This document shows positions 54,732-64,000 of a stretch of 64,000 nucleotides of DNA, piece by piece. Positions within the stretch are counted from its first letter, which is position 1. The number at the start of each line of letters is the position of its first letter. Below the pieces are notes generated by a model that saw nothing but the letters and a program-made list of their open reading frames with translations, searched no databases and had not been told where the DNA came from. This stretch comes from Rhodothermia bacterium (GTDB taxonomy: Bacteria > Bacteroidota > Rhodothermia > Rhodothermales > JAAAOL01): NCBI GenBank assembly GCA_030428385.1, contig JAUIDY010000010.1:22271-86270 (forward strand), written 5' to 3'. The position numbers and the translations under genes were made by a program.

Positions 54732-55922
54732 TTACTGCGCGAAGTTGATGAGCAGCGAGAAGCGCATCGTGTTTGACAGCGGATGGTCTTCTTCCAGTGC
54801 GTAGATGTACGAAAAGTCAACGCCCACGATGTTGTAGCGCAGCCCCGCGCCGAAGGTCAGGAACTGGCGGTTGCCGTTGTTCGGGTCTTCGTAGAAATAG
54901 CCCGTGCGCATGGCAAAAAGCTGATTGTACCAGTATTCCGCGCCCACGCCGATGGTCAACTGCTGGAACGGACTCAACGACTCGAACTTGGGATCGTCCT
55001 GTGTGCCCGTGTTAACTTCAATGGGCGACCAGGATGAGAAGATGGCCTGATAGAAGGGGTCAGACGAATACTCGCGGGTGCAGTCTTCTGGGTCTTCCGG
55101 GTTGTCGCAGATCTCGGCGACGTTCTGGCGGACGAGCATCTTGTTGGCATCCATTGCAAACGACAGCGAATTGTATTCATCAAGATCCAGCGTGATGGCA
55201 TGCCCGATGCGCAGGTTTGTCGGAATGGGGTCGGCCTGTCCGCGATCAGAGTACTGGATCTTCGGACCCATGTTGGCGAGGTTAAAACCTACGCGGTACG
55301 TCAGGTCCATGCTACCCAGCCCGATGCGGGGCGTGGTGTACAGACCCGCAAGGTCGAAGCCCGCCGAGACGCCGGGGTTGGTTTTCTGCGCGCCTACGTC
55401 CACCCGGGCAAGGCTGGAATAGATGAGCCGCACGCCCGTGCCCAGCGCAAAGTTGTCGCTCACATTAAAACCATACGACACCCCCGCCGCGAGGTCGTAC
55501 GACTTAAACGTGCCGAGCGGGGTGTTCTGCGCATCCCGGTATTCGTGCTCGCCGAGGAACAGGTACGTGACGTGCGCCCCCACCGTGCCCCAGTTCGGGA
55601 TGTGGTGCTTCGCCACGAGGTATTCGTAGAACAGCCCGGCGTTGAATTCGGGGAGCCAGTTCGAGTGCGTCAGCGCGGCTTCGGTGCCCTGCTGATGGGC
55701 GAGCGCCGCCGGATTCCAGAAGATGGAGTTGGCGTTGTCGCTGAGGGCGACCCCGGCGTTGCCCATCCCCGCCGAGCGGCTGTCGGGCTCGATCATGAGG
55801 AAGACGACCGCCGCGCCGCCGATTTGTGCCTGGACCTGCTGAATCATGCCAGTGGCAAGCACCAGCAGCAGTACGGCTCCGAGATAAGCGGAGGAGCGCG
55901 ATGAAAGAATGGTCCGTGTCAT
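54732..55922 (-). CDS. porV: T9SS outer-membrane protein PorV
   Basis: A 396-residue outer-membrane beta-barrel of the PorV/LptO family. After a signal peptide (AYLGAVLLLVLATGMIQQVQAQ) the family hallmark RSAGMGNAGVALSDNANSIF with WNPAALA follows. The C-terminus ends in Phe-rich strands (FSLLINFAQ). PorV carries T9SS clients from the secretion channel to the attachment complex. It lies downstream of porU by about 150 bases on the same strand. ATG at 55922 is chosen over the longer frame. Confidence 0.93.
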   Translation of the reverse strand: MTRTILSSRSSAYLGAVLLLVLATGMIQQVQAQIGGAAVVFLMIEPDSRSAGMGNAGVALSDNANSIFWNPAALAHQQGTEAALTHSNWLPEFNAGLFYEYLVAKHHIPNWGTVGAHVTYLFLGEHEYRDAQNTPLGTFKSYDLAAGVSYGFNVSDNFALGTGVRLIYSSLARVDVGAQKTNPGVSAGFDLAGLYTTPRIGLGSMDLTYRVGFNLANMGPKIQYSDRGQADPIPTNLRIGHAITLDLDEYNSLSFAMDANKMLVRQNVAEICDNPEDPEDCTREYSSDPFYQAIFSSWSPIEVNTGTQDDPKFESLSPFQQLTIGVGAEYWYNQLFAMRTGYFYEDPNNGNRQFLTFGAGLRYNIVGVDFSYIYALEEDHPLSNTMRFSLLINFAQ

Positions 55923-56072
55923 GGAAATATATCCGTTCAGGTTGCTGGTCTTTAAAAGGTACGATCTATGCAAATGGGGATCCGCCTGCCTCTATTGAGA
56001 ATAGGTGGAAATACCGTTGAATGCGTGGTTTGGGAAAAGGTTGGCACAGGGCATTTTTATGACCTATTCGAT

Positions 56073-59000
56073 TCATCGGACGATGGCCAGTTTTTCGAGC
56101 TGCTCGGAGACGTGCCGCGCCCCGTCCATGCCTTCCACTTCCACGCGTACTTTGTAGAGGTATACGCCGGGCGCAAGACGGTCGAAGTCATCATCCAATC
56201 CATCCCAAACAATCTGCTCTGGCCCGCCGCTGAGGAGCAGGCCGTCCCGCTCCAGCGTCACCACAGGGCGTCCCGTGATGGTATAAATGCGAATTTGGAC
56301 ATCAGCAATGGCACCCAGTGGCTGATTATGTTCGAACACAAACCGCGTCGGCCCCGTCGTGGGGTTGGGATAGTTAAAGACATTGGCAAGACGAAGCGCC
56401 TCGCTATCGGCCACAAGCAAATCCAGGGCGGCGGTGCCCGAATTGTTCAACACATCCCATGCCCGCACCGACAAGGTGTGCGGTCCTTCCGTCAGGTCTT
56501 CTTCAAAGGCATACACCACCTGCCCACTGCGGAAAGAGTTCGGATCGCTTTCGTACAGGTTGCCGATGTTGATGGCATTCTGCTCGTCGTCATCCACCAC
56601 CAGCAGCATCTCGTGTCCAACGCCTGCCCCTACCGTGTTGATGCCACTTTCGTCGAATAGCTTCACCAGCACTTGCGGACGCGGCGAGGCAAGGCCACCA
56701 TCTACAAACCGCTCGCTGTCGATGAAGAGTTCGATCTCAGGGCCGTCGCTGTCGTTGGGGGGATTGTCGGCAGTGCCGCCAATAATAACGTTTTTGGTCA
56801 GGCCCCCGGCGTGCACCCCCTCACTGATGCCGTACACTGAAATCCGACCGGGCAGGTTACTATACGAGATGTCCTTGGGCACCACAAAGGTAGCAGAGAA
56901 CCGCCCATTGGCGACATCGGCACGGCCCCGCCAGAGCAGGTCTTCCTGTACCACGTAATAGGGACGGTTGCGGAAGAGGTCCACGTACTCATCGGGAATC
57001 GCCACTTGCCGCTCGGCATCGTACACCGCTAGGTTGATCGTGCCGTTAAATGCGTCATCCACCTGGCCCGTAGACCGAAGCACCTCGCCTTCGATGGTCA
57101 CCGTGTCGAGGGCCTTGATCTGCCCGACCTGTTCCTCCAACGGCGCGCCATTTACACGGGTCACGACGGTTTCGCGGGGCGGAAGCCCAATCCGTAAAGT
57201 GGGGTCGCCGAGGAGGTTAAACTTGCGGTTGTTGCCTTCATAGCCCACGCGCACATTTTTTGTTTGCAACAGCGCCTCGCCCAAACGGCGCGGGAGGCCA
57301 TCTTCGTCCGGCTCAAAGAGTTGCTCGTTAAGCTCATAGTTCAGCCCCACATTGAGCGTCGTGGTTGTCCCGCCGCGTGTGTACACGGTGCGGACCGTCG
57401 TCATCAGCGCCACGGCACCGCCGTTCGGGTTCAGCAGCAGTTCTTCGGCACCGCTTTGTGCTTCCATCAGGTCCCAGCGCCCGAAGGAGCAAGTGGCCGT
57501 GATAAAGATGGAGAGCTTGTCGAAGTTGGTCAGGTTCTGCGCGTCGATGTCGGTGAAAAGTTCTTCCTGCGCGAGACCAAACTCCCCGCCGTGACCGCTG
57601 TAATTCACCACCAAAGCTCCGTCGCGGATGCCGCGCAGCAAGTCATTTTTGGCTTCAGGAAGCTTAAACGACGCTCCTAAAAACTGCCGTTCGTACGACA
57701 CGCCATACACCTTGACCTGGTTGATGCCGGGTGCTACCTCGGCCACACGCTCGGCAACGACGTCCGTGTTCTGGGTATGCAGATCAGGGGTGTTCTCGAG
57801 TTCAGCGGCCAGCCCGTTAAACCCGTCGTCGGCGATAAACAGATACCGCTGCCGCCAGGGTCCATACGTCGCTGGGTCTTCGTAATGCTTAATCTTTTCG
57901 ATCATGGCCTCGGCATCGCGCACGGTCTGCACCGGCAATCGCCCAATGCCGATGTCTACCTGCTCGTCTAGGCTGTTGCCGTGCGTGGTGCGCGTGTAGG
58001 GCCACAAGCCTTCGTCCTCATCCAGCAATCCCAGGTAATCGTCGCTGGTGTAAGAGCGCTCGGGATCGAAGGATTCCTCGGTTTCAAAAGGCGGAATCCA
58101 GTTTGTTAATACAGGCGCTTCGCCACCCAGACGGCGGTAGTTAAAGTGCCCATCGCCGAATAAAAGCGCATACCGGAAGGTTGGGTCTTCCTCGGGTCCC
58201 TGGTCATACACAAACCGGAAGAAGTCGCGGATGCCGCGCGGATCAACCTGCCCGCCCGAGAACTCGTTGAAGATCTGTTCGACCAGCACCACCTCTACGC
58301 TCAGGCCCTCCTGACGCCTCCGATCCGCCAGTTCATTGGCCTGCGCTTCAAAAATGGGCGGTGTCACGATGATAAATTCGGGCACAGCGGCCATGCCATG
58401 CAGGTTTTGCGTCGGTACCCGGCAAGAGGCACCGTCGTCGTCGTCCGGGCACAAGGCATTGGCATCAAGCGAACGGATGGCGCTGCTGGCAAAGGCAATA
58501 ATTTCACGTGGCTGCGTGTCGTCCACTACGTCGATCTGAACGCGGTAGGTGTTGCCGCTCGCCTGTATCCCCAACGCCCGCACTTCACCCGGAGTGGTTA
58601 TGTCCCACACCTGCGGCGGCTGAGAGAATCCACGTAACACAAACTCAAAACGTCCCGATTCGCCTGCGGGGGTAGCAAATTGCAGCACGCCGTTGTCGGC
58701 CGTCAGGCTGCGGGGATAAAACGCCCGGACCCAGTCTATCACCGCCGAAGGGTTGTTGATCTGGTTTTGCAACTCCATCGACAAGGTGAGCGACTGGCCC
58801 GCGTTAATGGTCTGTTCGAAAGTCACCTCATTTACAGACGCAACGGGTAGTTCGGCGCTGTTCGACGCCGCGTTTAACAGAACGCTCTCCAGTTCGGTAC
58901 CGCCGGCCATAAAACGCAGCGCAGCGCGGGGGTTGGCCCCTACGGCCGGGCGTGCCACGTATTGCACCGTGCCGCTTTGCAGCCCGGGCAGCACCACATT

Positions 59001-60119
59001 TTCAAGCAAGACCCGCGATCCGCCCCCGAAGATGCGGTTACTCACCCACGTGTGCCCTGTCCCTGCCTCGCGGCTCCACATAAACTCATCGAAATCGCGG
59101 AAATAGCGCGCCGTAACCTGTTCACGCACCGATGCATCGCTAAAGTTGGGAAAGGAGGCGCTCCCCACTGAGGCGCTTGGCGTCTCGCTAATTTTAATAA
59201 AGACGTAGTTGGTCGAGTCGAATGGGTGGACATAATGACTCCAGGCTTCCTCCGTTGCCTCATACTGCCAGCCGGTCGTGCCGTTTGCGTAGAAGAGCAC
59301 GGCATCATTCCCGGAAAAATTGCCATCGCCACCTCCCTGCACCTGCACCGGCGTCTCCATCAAATCAGCGAGACGTGGGGCACTATTGGCTGCCGGGACC
59401 GGAACCCCGCCGTTGGTATACACCTTCACGGTACTGGGGTCGATGGCGTCGGGAGAGCCGATACCCGGCAGGTTGGACAAAAACGACCGATCAATACGAT
59501 ACACCCCGGAAGAAGTGATGGGGATTTTGTAGATCGTGCCGTCGGCTAAAACACTCTGGGTTACCTGCACGTGTGGATTGGCGGTCGCTTTACGGGCAAC
59601 ATTCGCAGCGCCTCGTGGATATATCACCGCCACGACCATACGCCGGTACCGCCGCAGCATCTGCCGTTCAGGATCGTAGGTGACCAGCTTCGCGTGCAGC
59701 GTCGCCGATGGTTTTTTTCGAAACGTCCCGACTCCGGTTACCGCCACAGCGGGTCCGTCCAGCGCTTCTTCCAATTCGGCATCAGTTCCCCGCCCGAGAA
59801 ATACTTCATCGTAGTCGGAGGCCAGCAGTTGAACATTGGGTGCAGCCAACGAGGGTAAAAACAGGTGTTCGCCCATCTCACCCAGCCCATGGCTCATGGC
59901 CCGCACGGTGGCAAGATCAAGTGCCGTAGTGCCCCGTGCATCGAGTACGGTGCGGAGTGACTGCGGCCAGGACGCGGTGATTTCGTAGGTCACCGCTGCC
60001 TCCGATTCCTCCAACACAGTAATGTTTGCCTGTTGTGCCTGCGCGGGAAGGGCCAGCAGCACCATAAAACCCACTACCAATCTCCAGCACCACGACTTTT
60101 GGTAATCCATTTCCAGCAT
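56073..60119 (-). CDS. porU: T9SS signal peptidase PorU (C25 gingipain family)
   Basis: About 1348 residues. Signal peptide LVVGFMVLLALPAQAQQ; the frame goes up to 60320 but ATG at 60119 or 60110 fits the signal. The C25 domain has the catalytic His in NYSGHGGEF and Cys in TATCSFGRWD. The C-terminus carries a FlgD/T9SS-like domain (NVFNYPNPTTGPTRFVFE ... LAPGVYLYKVRV). PorU cuts off the sorting domain of T9SS clients and links them to lipid on the cell surface. It is the first gene of the minus-strand T9SS block; a 16-base palindrome lies upstream. Confidence 0.95.
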   Translation of the reverse strand: MLEMDYQKSWCWRLVVGFMVLLALPAQAQQANITVLEESEAAVTYEITASWPQSLRTVLDARGTTALDLATVRAMSHGLGEMGEHLFLPSLAAPNVQLLASDYDEVFLGRGTDAELEEALDGPAVAVTGVGTFRKKPSATLHAKLVTYDPERQMLRRYRRMVVAVIYPRGAANVARKATANPHVQVTQSVLADGTIYKIPITSSGVYRIDRSFLSNLPGIGSPDAIDPSTVKVYTNGGVPVPAANSAPRLADLMETPVQVQGGGDGNFSGNDAVLFYANGTTGWQYEATEEAWSHYVHPFDSTNYVFIKISETPSASVGSASFPNFSDASVREQVTARYFRDFDEFMWSREAGTGHTWVSNRIFGGGSRVLLENVVLPGLQSGTVQYVARPAVGANPRAALRFMAGGTELESVLLNAASNSAELPVASVNEVTFEQTINAGQSLTLSMELQNQINNPSAVIDWVRAFYPRSLTADNGVLQFATPAGESGRFEFVLRGFSQPPQVWDITTPGEVRALGIQASGNTYRVQIDVVDDTQPREIIAFASSAIRSLDANALCPDDDDGASCRVPTQNLHGMAAVPEFIIVTPPIFEAQANELADRRRQEGLSVEVVLVEQIFNEFSGGQVDPRGIRDFFRFVYDQGPEEDPTFRYALLFGDGHFNYRRLGGEAPVLTNWIPPFETEESFDPERSYTSDDYLGLLDEDEGLWPYTRTTHGNSLDEQVDIGIGRLPVQTVRDAEAMIEKIKHYEDPATYGPWRQRYLFIADDGFNGLAAELENTPDLHTQNTDVVAERVAEVAPGINQVKVYGVSYERQFLGASFKLPEAKNDLLRGIRDGALVVNYSGHGGEFGLAQEELFTDIDAQNLTNFDKLSIFITATCSFGRWDLMEAQSGAEELLLNPNGGAVALMTTVRTVYTRGGTTTTLNVGLNYELNEQLFEPDEDGLPRRLGEALLQTKNVRVGYEGNNRKFNLLGDPTLRIGLPPRETVVTRVNGAPLEEQVGQIKALDTVTIEGEVLRSTGQVDDAFNGTINLAVYDAERQVAIPDEYVDLFRNRPYYVVQEDLLWRGRADVANGRFSATFVVPKDISYSNLPGRISVYGISEGVHAGGLTKNVIIGGTADNPPNDSDGPEIELFIDSERFVDGGLASPRPQVLVKLFDESGINTVGAGVGHEMLLVVDDDEQNAINIGNLYESDPNSFRSGQVVYAFEEDLTEGPHTLSVRAWDVLNNSGTAALDLLVADSEALRLANVFNYPNPTTGPTRFVFEHNQPLGAIADVQIRIYTITGRPVVTLERDGLLLSGGPEQIVWDGLDDDFDRLAPGVYLYKVRVEVEGMDGARHVSEQLEKLAIVR

Positions 60120-60523
60120 GAACGTCGATGAAAAACTACACGGTCTGACGTTATACAACCGGTACGAGGCCGACATGTAATCCATCCGCACAGGCAAGCG
60201 GCACACAGCGAGGACGCTGCACAAAAACCTGAAGAGGAAGGAATTCCGCATCACCGGAAGCCTGATGTTACGTTCGCGAAGGAAAAGCACGAGCCATTGC
60301 CCGTTGTTGTTAGTGTACACTAACCAGCGTTTGTAACTATTCGGCTCAGATAGGCAAAAAAGCGGGTGATGCTCAAAAATAAAAGGGCAGTAGCAACAAG
60401 GTTAGAGGAGGGCTACCACCAAAGACTGCGCACGTACGAACCGATCCTCGCAGGGTTCCGGCTCAACCGGGGATGGCAAAACAGATTGCCCTTCCTTGTT
60501 TCATTTTTAATCCGACGCGGGTG
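60120..60523. other. Intergenic region upstream of porU
   Basis: About 400 bases that hold the porU promoter and the palindrome at 60309-60324. No gene is credible; open frames here are shadows. The end near 60480-60523 belongs to the 3' side of the orphan kinase-domain gene. Confidence 0.5.
60309..60324. promoter_or_regulatory. Perfect 16-base palindrome GTTAGTGTACACTAAC
   Basis: An uninterrupted self-complementary 16-mer lies about 190 bases upstream of the porU start. It has the shape of a dimeric regulator site. No regulator is known for it. Confidence 0.5.
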
Positions 60524-60799
60524 CTACCACGGAGTTTGTTCGTCCCGATCTTCAAACTGGGCCAGTTTATCGACCAGCAAGGAAATCCTGCGGCTTGCCT
60601 CTTCGATGTCACGGATGGGATCGACGATATCAGGACCTAGCTCTTTGAACTTAGCCAGTTCCAACAGGAGTTGCGCATTGCCAGAAACAATAGCCAGAGG
60701 ATTTTTGATGGCATGTTTCAACTCTGCCGCCGACGCTTGCAAGACTGCAAGGCGGGGATCCGTAACCGATTGTTTCTCTTGCGTTTCGTTATGATTCAC
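60524..60799 (-). CDS. Orphan histidine-kinase-like dimerisation domain
   Basis: The product is about 91 residues long. It contains the H-box-like segment LKHAIKNPLAIVSGNAQLLLEL and a second helix (RDIEEASRRISLLVDKLAQF), the two-helix DHp pattern. There is no ATPase domain and no sensor domain. GTG at 60799 is chosen; a TTG at 60832 would add 11 residues. It might be a phosphotransfer protein or a remnant of a larger kinase. The next gene upstream starts at 61771, so it is downstream of the MBL-fold gene. Confidence 0.55.
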   Translation of the reverse strand: MNHNETQEKQSVTDPRLAVLQASAAELKHAIKNPLAIVSGNAQLLLELAKFKELGPDIVDPIRDIEEASRRISLLVDKLAQFEDRDEQTPW

Positions 60800-60913
60800 A
60801 ATGAGTGTATCGCTTTGCAACAAAATGAACAAAAAAAGGAAGTATTGTGGGGAATGCAGGGATTAGCACACAGCGTTCCAGTTTTCGGAATCACCCGCCC
60901 CTCCCTTCTTTCT

Positions 60914-61771
60914 TCACCAGAGAGACTCCAAGGTTCGATGTTCGGAGGATACCACCCCCCGCTCTGTCGAAACGACAGATGCAACCGCCACAGCGGCATC
61001 GTGCTCGAAGAAGAGTTGCCATCCGCCTGCTACGGCTTCTGCCAAAAAAGCGGGTTTCTCCTCCAGGGTGATCAACGGGCGCACATCGTAGCCCATGATC
61101 CACGGCGTCCGCAGGTGGGCTGAAGTAGGTAATAGGTCGGCCACGAATACCAGCGTACCCTCAACTCCGCTGATCTTCACGAGTTGCTGGGCATGGGTAT
61201 GGCCGTGAAACGTCAGCACGTCGATGCCCGGAAACAAGGAGCCTTCTCCTTCTACCAACTGCAGTTGCCCCGATTGCGCCAAGGGCTCCAGGTTTTCGTC
61301 AAAAAACGAGGCGGCTTCCCGCGCGTTCGGCTGGCGGGCCCACGTCCAATGGTCGCGCTGCACATGATAGCCGGCATTGGGAAACGTCAATGACAACGAA
61401 TCGCCGTGGCGTGTGGTACTGCCGCCGCAATGGTCAAAATGCAGGTGCGTCAGGATCACATCCGTCACGTCGCTTGCCTGAAAACCGGCCTTCTTTAACG
61501 AACTGTGCAGGTCGCCCACACCATGATCCACGGCATATAGATCCTTAAACTTGGTGTTGTACTTATCGCCTAAGCCATTGTCGATCAGAATAAGCCGGCC
61601 CTCACCTTCGAGCAACAAACACCGCATATGTAGCGGAATCCGGTTTCGGGCATCGGGCGTGATCTTTCGTTCCCAGAGCGGCTTGGGCACCACGCCGAAC
61701 ATCGCGCCGCCATCCAAGCCGAAGCGTCCTGTTTCGATGGCATACAACGAATACGGACCAATACGAGGCAT
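60914..61771 (-). CDS. MBL-fold metallo-hydrolase
   Basis: A 285-residue metallo-beta-lactamase-fold enzyme. The metal motif HLHFDHCGG and the later HGHTHAQQ with FVADLLPTSAH supply the ligands. The N-terminus MPRIGPYSLYAIETG and the TPDARNR-like segment fit the quorum-quenching-lactonase/AttM-like or similar family. Substrate unknown. Probably cytoplasmic. Confidence 0.85.
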   Translation of the reverse strand: MPRIGPYSLYAIETGRFGLDGGAMFGVVPKPLWERKITPDARNRIPLHMRCLLLEGEGRLILIDNGLGDKYNTKFKDLYAVDHGVGDLHSSLKKAGFQASDVTDVILTHLHFDHCGGSTTRHGDSLSLTFPNAGYHVQRDHWTWARQPNAREAASFFDENLEPLAQSGQLQLVEGEGSLFPGIDVLTFHGHTHAQQLVKISGVEGTLVFVADLLPTSAHLRTPWIMGYDVRPLITLEEKPAFLAEAVAGGWQLFFEHDAAVAVASVVSTERGVVSSEHRTLESLW

Positions 61772-61882
61772 ATCAAGATCGAACTAACACGGGTGGAATC
61801 TGCAAGGTAGCGCAAAACAAATCCAAATATACAACCCATTCAAAAAGGAACTTCAGCCTACGGCATGGTCCCCCTTTCTTCG

Positions 61883-62521
61883 CTACAATTCTTCTGGAGG
61901 GAAGTCTTTTAAATGTCCGTTTGACTGGATTTTAAGCCTTAGTTGCTCTTCTTGCTCCAGCCGAGGAATAAAGGCTTCCAAATGTTGGATGAGGAATTCA
62001 AGCCGCCGATTCTCTGAGACCAGTTCCAGCAATTCCTGTTTCTGCCGGGCCGTCAGGCCTGCGTTGGGCGCGATGACATAGGAGAGTTGATGGGCGTTCT
62101 CATACATACTCGGGCGCACTGTTCGCTTTGCCAACTCTAACAACCGCATGTGCTGCGCGATGACGCGCTGTTGTAGATAGTGCGTAGGAATTTCTAGCGG
62201 TTCGTCAAAGAAGGCGGGGGCCACCATCAGGTAGGGGCGGTCGTTGAAGGCTTCGCGCATATAAAACCGTTCGTGCCCCGTCACCTGAATATCAAGCCGC
62301 CCGTCGTCGTACCGCCGCAAAACCCGGTCTATCTGGGCGGTACATCCAACCTCGGCCACCTTACCGTTGTGCGACCAAACAATCCCGAAGGGCTCTTCTT
62401 TCTCCAAACAATACGCCACCATTTCCCGATAGCGCGGCTCATAGATATGCAGCAACGTTTGCTCCCCCGGATACAACACGATCCCAAGTGGAAAAAGGGG
62501 TATGCGGTATTTATATGACAT
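61883..62521 (-). CDS. Lon N-terminal (substrate-binding) domain protein
   Basis: The protein has 212 residues and matches the Lon substrate-binding domain: IPLFPLGIVLYPGEQTLLHIYEPRYREM, then a helical C-terminal part. The AAA and protease domains are absent. Stand-alone Lon-N proteins are common in bacteria, with no fixed role. Located alone, downstream of the partial symporter. Confidence 0.88.
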   Translation of the reverse strand: MSYKYRIPLFPLGIVLYPGEQTLLHIYEPRYREMVAYCLEKEEPFGIVWSHNGKVAEVGCTAQIDRVLRRYDDGRLDIQVTGHERFYMREAFNDRPYLMVAPAFFDEPLEIPTHYLQQRVIAQHMRLLELAKRTVRPSMYENAHQLSYVIAPNAGLTARQKQELLELVSENRRLEFLIQHLEAFIPRLEQEEQLRLKIQSNGHLKDFPPEEL

Positions 62522-62597
62522 GGATCTGCATAAATAATAGAGCCATCAATCGTTAATTAAGTAAATCGTCATCTATTCATTTTTCTGAAGTCGTTCC

Positions 62598-64000
62598 TCA
62601 CACTTTCGCCGAAGCGTTCTCGGGCCGCCGTCGATGGGCCATCCCTAAGCCAACGCCCCCTGCCAGGGTAAGCAGAAACAGGAACATGGCGGCTTCCCAC
62701 TTTTGTAGCAGCACCGCTCCGGTTCCAAACATGAGCCCCAGTAGCAGCATGGCCGCAGCCAGTGAGCGCAGCACGTCATGCCCCAGTTCTTGCATGGGCA
62801 TCAATCCCGTGACGGCCTGCTGGCTTTTCCATCCGGGGCCGCCAGGACGCACTTTCCGGTAAAAGGCCTCCAGCGTGGCTTCTTTTTCCGGTGGCGTCAG
62901 GTACATCACGGCTACCCAGATGACCGTTGTAATACCCGTAATCACCATCAGCCTTATCCCAAAGTCGGTAATGGTTAACACCGGAATAACGGTGGTGAAC
63001 AAGCCCGTCATAAAACCCGCCACCATGGCTGCTAGCTCCGCCCAGGCGTTGATGCGCCACCAGAACCACCGCAAAATTAATACCACCCCGGGCCCCGTCC
63101 CAATGGCAATCACGAGCCGAAAAACCGTGGCCACATCCTGTGCAAAAAAAGACCCGGCGGCTCCCAGCACGGTGATCACTACGGACGCCATCCGCCCCAC
63201 CTTCACCAGCTGCTTTTGCGAAGCGCCGGGGTTGATAAAGCGGCGATACAGGTCGTTGGTGAGATACGACGCGCCCCAGTTGATGTTGGTCGAAATGGTG
63301 CTCATAAACGCCGCCACAAGCGAGGCCACTACCAGCCCCAGTAACCCCACTGGCAGAAAGTCGAGCATCAGCTTGGGGTAGCCCAACTCCTTGTCTTCGA
63401 GGTCGGGATACAGCACCAGCGCCGCGAGGGCCACGAGTATCCACGGCCACGTCCGCACGACGTAATGCATAATATTAAACCACCAGGCGGCTTTTTCGGC
63501 CTCGGCTTCGTCCTTCGCGGCGGCTAAGCGCTGGATAAATTCGCCCCCACCATCCGACCGCCGGAAGGTCCACCATTGCAAAAAAACATAGGCCATAAAG
63601 GTGGTGGATGTAATCCCGGCAAACGCGCTCCACCCAATACTCCATGCATCGCCCACCTCCCAGGTGAGCGGGATAAACGAGAGCACATCAAAATCCGTAG
63701 CAGCCTGCGCCTGCGTCACCAACGGCCCCAATCCGCCCACTTCGGCGATGGCGAACCAAGCCACGACAATGGCGCCGAAAAGGGCAAGGAAAAACTGGAA
63801 AAAGTCGGTGGCCACCACCCCCCAAAGCCCCGAAAAACCCGCATAAAGCAAAACCAGCACCGATATCCCGATCACCGAGAGCAGTTTCGGATCGAGTCCC
63901 AGAACCAGCGTTCCCGTTTCAAAACCAAACCGTTCCCAGATCTCCAACGCATCAATCACTTTCACAGCGGCGAGCATGATGTAGCTGATACCGATGCAGT
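62598..64000 (-). CDS. Sodium:solute symporter family protein (partial)
   Basis: The 3' end of an SSS-family transporter whose start lies beyond the right edge; the frame is open to base 64000. Some 11 hydrophobic segments are visible, with GFSGLWGVVATDFFQFFLAL and SLVAAFMSTISTNINWGASYL, the typical sodium-binding region. It probably imports a sugar or organic acid with sodium. The C-terminus is polar (HRRRPENASAKV). Confidence 0.9.
   Translation of the reverse strand, partial: CIGISYIMLAAVKVIDALEIWERFGFETGTLVLGLDPKLLSVIGISVLVLLYAGFSGLWGVVATDFFQFFLALFGAIVVAWFAIAEVGGLGPLVTQAQAATDFDVLSFIPLTWEVGDAWSIGWSAFAGITSTTFMAYVFLQWWTFRRSDGGGEFIQRLAAAKDEAEAEKAAWWFNIMHYVVRTWPWILVALAALVLYPDLEDKELGYPKLMLDFLPVGLLGLVVASLVAAFMSTISTNINWGASYLTNDLYRRFINPGASQKQLVKVGRMASVVITVLGAAGSFFAQDVATVFRLVIAIGTGPGVVLILRWFWWRINAWAELAAMVAGFMTGLFTTVIPVLTITDFGIRLMVITGITTVIWVAVMYLTPPEKEATLEAFYRKVRPGGPGWKSQQAVTGLMPMQELGHDVLRSLAAAMLLLGLMFGTGAVLLQKWEAAMFLFLLTLAGGVGLGMAHRRRPENASAKV

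Noticed and set aside
60120..60320. Extension of porU to 60320
   Set aside because: The signal peptide is encoded only from 60119/60110, and the palindrome would lie in the coding region.
1..64000. tRNA, rRNA and CRISPR array
   Set aside because: No cloverleaf, rRNA-like stretch or regular direct repeats with spacers was seen.
1..64000. Transposase or phage genes
   Set aside because: No product of this kind was recognised in any frame.

Overview
The window reads as chromosomal DNA of a moderately GC-rich member of the Bacteroidota, most likely a Rhodothermota/Rhodothermales-type bacterium. The main evidence is the type IX secretion components PorU (C25 signal peptidase) and PorV, T9SS-type C-terminal sorting domains on DUF1501 and M6-like proteins, DUF5683, WG-repeat lipoproteins, paired DUF1800/DUF1501 proteins and a TIM-barrel/Gfo-Idh/GMC/ThuA sugar locus. 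The lineage is inferred from gene content; no rRNA or tRNA gene was found. No phage, transposase or CRISPR array is visible.

Layout. 0-9.2 kb: a partial secreted hydrolase-like gene, then a minus-strand sugar locus (TIM-barrel isomerase, Gfo/Idh oxidoreductase, NupG-like transporter, GMC oxidoreductase with its small subunit-3 partner, ThuA protein) facing a divergent LamG/TolB-like propeller gene. 9.4-14.2 kb: etfB-etfA-fixC-fixX-glutaryl-CoA dehydrogenase, a complete electron path from an acyl-CoA dehydrogenase to quinone. 14.2-26.4 kb: accessory genes, including a Big2/hydrolase lipoprotein, an NlpC-like plus lysozyme-like protein without signal peptide, an aldo/keto reductase, a hydrolase-DedA-ATP-grasp triple fusion, DinB, an OlsB/GlsB-like acyltransferase, a Rieske/ferric-reductase fusion with small membrane partners, and an AT-rich orphan lipoprotein. 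26.4-30 kb: isoprenoid and envelope housekeeping genes (uppS, rseP, dxr). 30-37.8 kb: TPR protein, degraded small gene, conserved secreted protein, thioesterase, small outer-membrane protein, RmlD-like reductase and serS. 37.9-46.2 kb: DUF1800, DUF1501, two tandem WG-repeat lipoproteins, a second DUF1800 and a secreted unknown. 46.2-60.1 kb, minus strand: porU, porV, a zinc-site-less M6-like secreted protein, a zincin/propeller/beta-barrel fusion, a TlpA-like thioredoxin and a DUF5683 protein. 60.5-64 kb: orphan histidine-kinase dimerisation domain, MBL-fold hydrolase, Lon-N domain protein and a truncated sodium:solute symporter.

How the parts fit. The first 9 kb looks like a periplasmic oxidise-then-cleave sugar pathway of the 3-keto-glycoside kind. 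The T9SS block carries its own maturation peptidase and outer-membrane shuttle next to probable clients. Intergenic DNA carries a 29-bp palindrome-centred repeat in three copies, polypurine/polypyrimidine tracts beside two of them, and an unrelated 106-bp hairpin element. AT-rich patches at 25.8-26.4 kb and inside the M6-like gene (about 52.48-53.0 kb) stand out against the background.
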